From assembly GCF_902141855.1 (NCBI RefSeq), contig NZ_CABFVH010000029.1:1-64000 (forward strand): a stretch of DNA of 64,000 nucleotides. The letters run 5' to 3'. The notes under the pieces are model-generated. The model was not told the origin of the DNA, ran no database searches, and was given only the letters and a program-made list of their open reading frames with translations. Source of the DNA: Methylobacterium dankookense (GTDB lineage: Bacteria > Pseudomonadota > Alphaproteobacteria > Rhizobiales > Beijerinckiaceae). This document shows, piece by piece, positions 59,401 to 64,000 of the stretch (its first letter is position 1; each line of letters opens with the position of its first letter). Both the position numbers and the translations under genes were made by a program.

Positions 59401-60349
59401 GTGCGCGCCGGATCTCGTAGGGGATGTCGAGGACCTGGCAGGTATCATCCGAGACGTCCGGCGGATGACCTTTGCGCCCTTCCGCCCGCCCGGACGACAG
59501 GAAGTGCTGTAGCGGGTTGAGGCCGGCGCGCCCGACATCGGGGTAGCAGAACAGGTACCAGTCGAGATCGAAGTCCGGATGCGGGTCGCGGTCCTCCCGC
59601 ACGCCCGCGCGCACGAAATGCGCGAGCGGGTTCTCGCCGGTCTCCCAGAGCGTCTCGTGATTGCCCACGTACCATGCGCAGTCGAAGAGCGCGTTTGGGT
59701 TGTAGCCTGCCGCGGCGCCGCGCAGGATGAAATGGATCAGCAGCGGCCTGTTGTCGAAATCGAGATCCGCGACCTGCGCCCGGTAATAGGACTCGTCGAA
59801 CAGCGGATGCGGATTATGTCCCTTTCCGGAAATATAATGCAACAAGGGGTTGTCGGAGCAATCCGCGTTGTGCGCGCAGTACCATTTGACATCGAAGAGG
59901 GGATGGGGGTCGCGCCGCTCCCTCGCACCGTGCCGGATGTAGTGCTCGAGCGCGTTCTGCTTCGCGTCCCGAACGTCGCCATAGCGCTCGAGATACCACC
60001 GGCAGTCGAAGAGCGGGTGCGGACTCTTGTTGGGGTCGGCGCTCGCGAGAAAGTGCGCGAGCGGGTTGGCATCGGCTGCGATATCGGGAACCTGTCTGAC
60101 ATACCAGGCGGGGTCGAACAGGGGATGAGGCCAGCGTCCTTCCCTGGCGCCGATCTCCATATAATGCGTCACCGGATCGATCGCGCTGAAGTCGACATCC
60201 GGATTTTGAGCCCTGTACCAGTCCGGATCCAAGATCGAACGGACCTGCCGTGTAACTCCGCTCTCGGTGCTTCGGATTTTCCGAGTTCGGCTTGAAAGAT
60301 ATTTATTCTTTGACAGTTTGCCGAGGATGTTGAAAGGCTTGATGCGCAC
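56462..60349 (-). CDS. 1295-residue multidomain glycosyltransferase (RgpF-like and WsaF-like)
   Basis: Residues 41-297 are seven tandem 32-38-residue repeats with D-x-x-WY...NPL-x-HF...PHPLF. Residues about 310-560 and 640-860 are two rhamnan-synthesis-F (RgpF) like segments (VCVFVTYSQDG, ILTNDSIFGP; VAVLAHIFYPEL, NIGRDVAPML, LHIHSKQSLH). The C-terminal third is GT4/WsaF-like (FNLVIPTLAPEHIFGGITTA, QDHEPDFYGWSTQYGLAQQT). It likely builds rhamnose-containing surface glycan in the cytoplasm. The start is GTG at 60349 with GAGGA upstream. It stands alone. Confidence 0.85.
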   Translation of the reverse strand: MRIKPFNILGKLSKNKYLSSRTRKIRSTESGVTRQVRSILDPDWYRAQNPDVDFSAIDPVTHYMEIGAREGRWPHPLFDPAWYVRQVPDIAADANPLAHFLASADPNKSPHPLFDCRWYLERYGDVRDAKQNALEHYIRHGARERRDPHPLFDVKWYCAHNADCSDNPLLHYISGKGHNPHPLFDESYYRAQVADLDFDNRPLLIHFILRGAAAGYNPNALFDCAWYVGNHETLWETGENPLAHFVRAGVREDRDPHPDFDLDWYLFCYPDVGRAGLNPLQHFLSSGRAEGRKGHPPDVSDDTCQVLDIPYEIRRAPAIDGKSDVCVFVTYSQDGAIAPHTQIYIEALQENGVDVILTVVTDGLNRDLPPFTDTVAGLVVRTNHGWDFAAWATVLAAIPAVWTARSLILTNDSIFGPTDAARFRTVMERVRASKADIVALAESHQTQHHLMSFFTVLKGAALKSKVIQQFWNDVRSIRDKDAVIYRYEVTSLRLVKEAGLSHEVLFPVAKRFDRPRNPTLEDWRSLLDQGFPFLKVQLLRDQDRLAYTDTTGWRALLETNPPLLAAIDRHLEAAKEPKRTASASRPVPGPRKRFQRSNGLTTFYGAVQSTRPSERTDLCLEVPFRRPVEPDALPDKVAVLAHIFYPELCADIRVALGNIPVRADLFISTDTAAKKAEIERGFAGHRGDVTVTVFPNIGRDVAPMLVGYASVFERYEIFLHIHSKQSLHTARYAPWRSFLHDNLLGSPEIVSSILALLTRTDVGIVFSDHFKPVRSVLNWGGNFDRARSLLRRAGVELSKDLVLDFPSSSFFWGRTDALRSLLALKLDWADFDAEAGQTDGTLAHAIERAILYFAEARGYAWAKVGRSDRVDPSRLVPVWRFEDAARVNQRLLGNRLPPFVDRGLVSEIVSISTKPDRRSDRPRFNLVIPTLAPEHIFGGITTALRAFNEIAASLGPDYDLRIICQSLPLDLRAMIGFPDYCLVPLGGKDDMPRVIVDMCDQESGELGIRAGDVFLATAWWTAVVAFDFQTRQRSYFGHAHRVVYLIQDHEPDFYGWSTQYGLAQQTYSHGKDMIALINSEELSSFMTRTYDIQDAYVVRFKINPTIARSLKPLPRERIICIYARPNTPRNAFSLLCAGIGRWQRNNPEAARVWRIVAAGETFTPDRAASIANMAIVGKLSLEEYGELLSKASVGISLMLSPHPSYPPLEMASAGIQTITNSFASKDLSLRSPNVISIAHVTAEALADALDEAVTRAEPRIGEVVRGSEIAGLPCALPDFDAAILAGRVREMVAGP

Positions 60350-60899
60350 GAATTAATCCTCGGAGATGAAGTTCGTTTTCTAAGCTGATTTAGCGTCGGT
60401 TACCTTCGTATTAAAATGCACTAAGTCAACACAAATATTTGTGCTGTTCCTAAAAAATTGATGTCTCCGGCAAATGTTCCTGATTTCAGAAGGTATATGT
60501 AGTTTATATGACCTCTTTGGATTGTGTCCTGCAATTTAAATCCGGTGTGCGGTTCAACTCTGATCCTCAATAAAACTCGATGTTCCTCAATCGAGGGCGC
60601 ACGAATGCCAAATTTGGACCTCGGCGTCAAACCTTTGCGCACGTCCCTGCCCTGCATGCGGCTCCTGCCGCGCGGGCGGCCCCTCTGCACGAAGTCTGCA
60701 CGAAACGCCCGATCCTCTCCTCTCGGCCTTCATCGCGGCTGCTGAGCGTCCGCGCATCTTTCGCGCATGAGCCCGTCCAGCCCGCCCTGCCTTGTGCGTC
60801 GCCTGCCCGATCGCCTCGTGGGGGACGGCTGGTGGGCTCTGCGACCGGGACACGCCCCGCGGGCCGGCGCATCCCATCCCCCACCAAGGCCGCTTGCCG
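60350..60899. other. 550-bp intergenic region, AT-rich first half
   Basis: The first 250 bases are AT-rich, fitting the promoter and leader of the glycosyltransferase gene. They hold a perfect 14-bp palindrome CACAAATATTTGTG (60430-60443), a likely regulator site. The GC-rich second half has overlapping open frames on both strands without ribosome sites; none is accepted. Confidence 0.5.
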
Positions 60900-61395
60900 A
60901 TGATCGAGTCCCCCGCCGCAAATCCGGTTCCGCTCGCCTGGCGACCGCGATGGATCCTCGTCCTCGCCCTGATCGCGCTGGGCGACCGGTGTTCTACGGC
61001 CACGCGCGCTGCCGCGCGCAGTTCCGGGCCTCGCCGTCGCGGCCGAGGGCGCGCTCGACCGGCCGGTGGCGATGTCGGCCGAGAATGCCGGCATCGTGTT
61101 CGCGCATCTCGCGGACAACGCCGCCCGCCACGGCGCGGGCCGCTTATGCCTCGCGGCGCGGGTGGAGGGCGCGCACCCGCGCGTGCGCGTGGAGGATGAC
61201 GGCGAGGGCATCGCGGAGCAGAACCGGGCCCGCGTGTTCGAGGCCTTCTTCACCACGCGGGGCGAGGCCGGCGGCACCGGCATGGGGCTCGGCATCGTCC
61301 GGGCGCTGCTGCACGCCCATGGCGGGACGATCGCAGTCCTCCCCGCCGAGGCAGGCGCGGCGTTCGAGCTGCGGCTCCCGCTGCGCGCGCCCTGA
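60900..61395 (+). pseudogene. sensor histidine kinase remnant (large internal deletion)
   Basis: The N-terminal frame reads MIESPAANPVPLAWRPRWIL then VLALIALG, a kinase-like start with a membrane helix. After about 60985 the sequence changes frame and continues as the C-terminal ATPase domain of a histidine kinase: FAHLADNAARHGA (N box), VEDDGEGIAEQ (G1), FEAFFTTR (F box), GTGMGLGIVRALL (G2). The sensor, HAMP and HisKA parts are missing. The HATPase frame alone (61066-61395) has a GTG but no good ribosome site. Confidence 0.65.
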
Positions 61396-61656
61396 ACCGG
61401 CGCCTAGCCTTCACGGTTCCGGACCGCCGCGTCGCGACGTTCGGCCGGATGCTCTTAATCCCGCCGTTCGGGGCCTGCGAGCCGAACGTTGCAGTCGACT
61501 GTCAGGGCTTGTGTGACATTGCCCAAACAATGAGCGTTGAACGATCGCGCGCGTAAAGAACCGCAGCTTGACGGTCCCCTGCGCTTCGAGAATGTTGCAT
61601 TCAGAGTGCCACGACGAAGGGCACGCCGCGCCAGCGGTCGATCAGGAGAGGAAACG

Positions 61657-62868
61657 ATGACCTTTACGGTACGCGCGGCGGCCGCCGCGTTGTTGTGCTC
61701 GATCGCCTTCGCGCCGGCCTGGGCCGCGGACCCGATCAAGATCGGGCTGAGCGGCCCCTATACCGGCGGCTCCTCCTCGATGGGCGTCTCCATGCGGGAC
61801 GGCGCCAAGCTCGCCGCCGCCGAGATCAACAAGGCCGGCGGCGTGCTCGGCCGGCAGATCCAGCTCGTGGAGCGCGACGACGAGGCCAAGAACGAGGTCG
61901 GCGCCCAGGTCGCGCAGGAGCTGATCAACAAGGAGAAGGTCGTCGCCACCGTCGGCTTCATCAATACCGGCGTGGCGCTCGCTGCGCAGCGCTTCTACCA
62001 GGAAGCCGAGATCCCGGTGTTCAACAACGTCGCCACCGGCACGATCATCACCAACCAGTTCAAGGAGCCGGATTACGACGCCAACTACGTCTTCCGGAAC
62101 TCCGCCTACGACGTGCTCCAGGCCGGCCTGATGGTCGACGAGGCGCTCGCCCAGGGCCACAAGAAGATCGCGGTCCTCGCCGACTCGACCAATTACGGCC
62201 AGCTCGGCCGCGAGGACATCGAGAAGTATCTCGCCGCCAAGGGCGTGAAGCCGGTCGCGGTCGAGAAGTTCAACATCAAGGACGTCGACATGACGGCCCA
62301 GCTGCTCAAGTCGCAGCAGGCCGGCGCCGACGTCATCCTCGCCTACGGCATCGGGCCGGAGCTTGCCCAGGTCGCCAACGGCATGGCCAAGCTCGGCTGG
62401 AAGGTGCCGATGATCACGAGCTGGCCCTCGTCGATGCAGAGCTTCCTCGATATCGCCGGCTCGAACGGCAACGGCGTGATCATGCCGCAGACCTTCATCG
62501 AGGATCAGACCCTCCCGAAGCGCAAGGCCTTCCTCGAGAACTACTACAAGACCTACGGCGTGACGAAGATCCCGACCCCCGTGGCCGGCGCCCAGGCCTA
62601 CGACTCGATCTACCTGCTCGCCGCCGCGATCAAGCAGGCCGGCGGCACCGATGGGCCGAAGATCCGCGCCGCCCTGGAGAACCTGAACGAGAAGGTCGAG
62701 GGCGTCGTCACCACCTACGAGAAGCCCTTCACGGCCAAGGACCACAACGCGATCTCGCGCAACATGGTCGTGTTCGGGAAGGTGCAGGACGGCAAGATCG
62801 TCTACGCCAAGCCGGAGGACGCCAAGAACGCGGGCGTCGTCCGCGTCAAGGAGAAGTCCTCGAACTGA
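61657..62868 (+). CDS. branched-chain amino acid-type ABC substrate-binding protein
   Basis: A 403-residue periplasmic binding protein of the LivK/Leu-Ile-Val family. Signal peptide to AWAA (residue 24), then DPIKIGLSGPYTGGSSSMGV, INKAGGVLGRQIQLVERDDE, and the second lobe starting near KKIAVLADSTNYGQLGRED. A GAGAGGAAAC precedes the ATG. The substrate could be amino acids, urea, amides or aromatics. The permease gene follows after 331 bases. Residue runs fit the wider family, so the ligand is not assigned. Confidence 0.9.
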   Translation: MTFTVRAAAAALLCSIAFAPAWAADPIKIGLSGPYTGGSSSMGVSMRDGAKLAAAEINKAGGVLGRQIQLVERDDEAKNEVGAQVAQELINKEKVVATVGFINTGVALAAQRFYQEAEIPVFNNVATGTIITNQFKEPDYDANYVFRNSAYDVLQAGLMVDEALAQGHKKIAVLADSTNYGQLGREDIEKYLAAKGVKPVAVEKFNIKDVDMTAQLLKSQQAGADVILAYGIGPELAQVANGMAKLGWKVPMITSWPSSMQSFLDIAGSNGNGVIMPQTFIEDQTLPKRKAFLENYYKTYGVTKIPTPVAGAQAYDSIYLLAAAIKQAGGTDGPKIRAALENLNEKVEGVVTTYEKPFTAKDHNAISRNMVVFGKVQDGKIVYAKPEDAKNAGVVRVKEKSSN

Positions 62869-62931
62869 GGCCGCGGGCCGGGGCGTGCCATCACGCCTCG
62901 GCCGCCCCACAAGGCGTCCGTCCACCCCTCG

Positions 62932-63046
62932 ACCTCATCCTGAGGTGCCGCGGCAGCGGCCTCGAAGGAGGCCTCCAGGGATCGCGGTGGTGTCTGGAGG
63001 CCTCCTTCGAGGCCTCCGCTTCCGCTCCGGCACCTCAGGATGAGGT
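62932..63046. repeat. dispersed palindromic element, family A copy 2
   Basis: Perfect 18-bp outer arms (62932-62949, 63029-63046; ACCTCATCCTGAGGTGCC) and inner arms CTCGAAGGAGGCCTCCA and its complement form a long hairpin. It lies between the binding-protein and permease genes, where a stable hairpin would favour more of the former. Confidence 0.88.
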
Positions 63047-63199
63047 GGCGAGCGGGATCAGCAGATGATCGGCCGGCGATCTTGGACCGCCTCCGATCCC
63101 GCCTCGCGCGTCATATGCGATGGCATGGGCGTGCGCAGACCGACCCCCGCGGCACCGCCGCGGGCCTTCCCCGATCCCGACCCTTCCCACGGCGCTCCC

Positions 63200-64000
63200 A
63201 TGGCCATCCTGCTCCAGCTCATCGCGTCCGGCGTCGCGGTCGGCATGATCTACGCGGCGATCGCGTTCGGCTACCAGCTGACCTTCGCCACCTCGAAGAC
63301 GCTGAACTTCGGCCAGGGCGAGGCGCTGGCGCTCGGCGCCCTGTTCGGCCTGACGCTCGTGCCCTTCATCGGCTACTGGCTGATGATCCCGCTGGTCCTC
63401 GTCTTCGGCTTCGCCCTCGGCGCCGTGGTCGAGCGCCTGGGCGTGCGCCCGGCCGTGAAGATCAAGTCCGAGTACGGGTGGATCATGGCCACCATCGCGC
63501 TCGGCATCATCTTCAAGAACGTGGCCGAGAACGTCTGGGGCCGCGACGACCTGAAGTTCCCCTCCCCGCTCCCCGAGACCGCGATCCAGGTCGCCGGCAT
63601 CCGCATCCTGCCGATGGAGCTGCTCATCGTCGGCGGCGCGCTGCTGATGATGCTCGCGGTCGAGATCTTCAACCGCAAGTCGATCTGGGGGAAGGCGGTG
63701 GTGGCCACCTCCAACGACATCGACGCCGCCGGGCTGATGGGCATCAACACCCAGCGCGTCATCACCCTGTCCTACTCGATCAGCGCCATGACGGCGGCCT
63801 TCGCCGGCGTGCTGGTCGCCCCCGTGACGCTGACCGGCGCCACCATGGGCGCGGTGCTGGCGCTGAAGGCCTTCGCGGTGGCGATCATCGGCGGCCTCGA
63901 ATCCGGCCTCGGCGTCATCGTCGGCGGCCTGATCCTCGGCGTCGCGGAGACGCTGACCGGCTTCTACATCTCGACCGGCTACAAGGACGTGCCCGGCCTC
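63200..64000 (+). CDS. LivH-type ABC permease, N-terminal 267 residues
   Basis: The gene runs off the right edge. It is hydrophobic with about seven to eight helices visible: LLQLIASGVAVGMIYAAIAF, the LNFGQGEALALGALFGLTLV re-entrant motif, and GAVLALKAFAVAIIGGLESG, which is the EAA-like coupling region. These mark a LivH/BraD permease. The ATG is at 63200; no strong Shine-Dalgarno is seen. LivM and ATPase genes presumably follow beyond the window. Confidence 0.93.
   Translation, partial: MAILLQLIASGVAVGMIYAAIAFGYQLTFATSKTLNFGQGEALALGALFGLTLVPFIGYWLMIPLVLVFGFALGAVVERLGVRPAVKIKSEYGWIMATIALGIIFKNVAENVWGRDDLKFPSPLPETAIQVAGIRILPMELLIVGGALLMMLAVEIFNRKSIWGKAVVATSNDIDAAGLMGINTQRVITLSYSISAMTAAFAGVLVAPVTLTGATMGAVLALKAFAVAIIGGLESGLGVIVGGLILGVAETLTGFYISTGYKDVPGL

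Noticed and set aside
60421..60690. Minus-strand 89-codon frame in the AT-rich leader
   Set aside because: No ribosome site, no domain and placement in a promoter region make it unlikely.

Overview
The window looks like chromosomal DNA of a high-GC alphaproteobacterium, most probably Methylobacterium or Methylorubrum. Pointers are a Porin_2-type porin with a C-terminal Phe, a FYDLN/TIGR02300 acidic protein, a tRNA-His with A73 and no G-1:C73 pair, and many small secreted or hypothetical proteins of that lineage's style. Species cannot be settled by eye.

Left arm (1-7900): the start of an ABC ATPase gene, a RidA protein, an overlapping hemF/RecD-like helicase pair, an intergenic stretch holding three kinds of dispersed repeat (about 3840-4625), a tartrate/isopropylmalate-type dehydrogenase, a ClC channel with CBS domains, and tRNA-His.

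Genomic island (7930-25408): a 49-bp direct repeat of the tRNA-His 3' half bounds about 17.4 kb. At the right end lies a P4-type integrase coupled to an AT-rich unknown gene. A replication operon follows (AlpA-like factor, three small genes including a PC4-like protein, a Prim-Pol/AAA primase), then a serine recombinase and a reduced structural block (TerS-like protein, large terminase, HTH and RHH proteins, tape measure, two unknowns). At the left is a block of overlapping small genes. Portal, capsid, head-tail and lysis genes were not seen, so this is a decayed prophage or satellite. Several inserts are AT-rich. The most interesting is 9945-12126: a zinc-ribbon protein next to a protein whose N-terminus fits a PD-(D/E)XK (DUF4365-like) nuclease fold, a candidate undescribed defence module.

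Centre (25409-41800): the displaced tRNA terminator, a 1015-residue PAS/GAF hybrid histidine kinase, a transporter operon (MFS, EamA, GFA protein) divergent from a LysR regulator, a single-domain receiver, an HExxH orphan, an FkbM methyltransferase, an SDR, many small proteins and tRNA-Lys.

Right arm (41900-64000): the queuosine pair queA-tgt, a CDF metal exporter, a gene-free repeat-rich stretch (46738-48071), a large porin with a clear terminator, a degenerate receiver, a tRNA with CAU anticodon, a cold-shock protein, a divergent arsenic cluster (arsH / arsR-arsC) around a shared palindrome, a 1295-residue multidomain glycosyltransferase, a collapsed sensor-kinase pseudogene, and a branched-chain amino acid type ABC system (binding protein, then permease running off the end) with a palindromic repeat between the two genes.

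Four families of intergenic repeats recur in the window. Family B (77 bp, three copies) always follows the 3' end of a gene in the same relative orientation.
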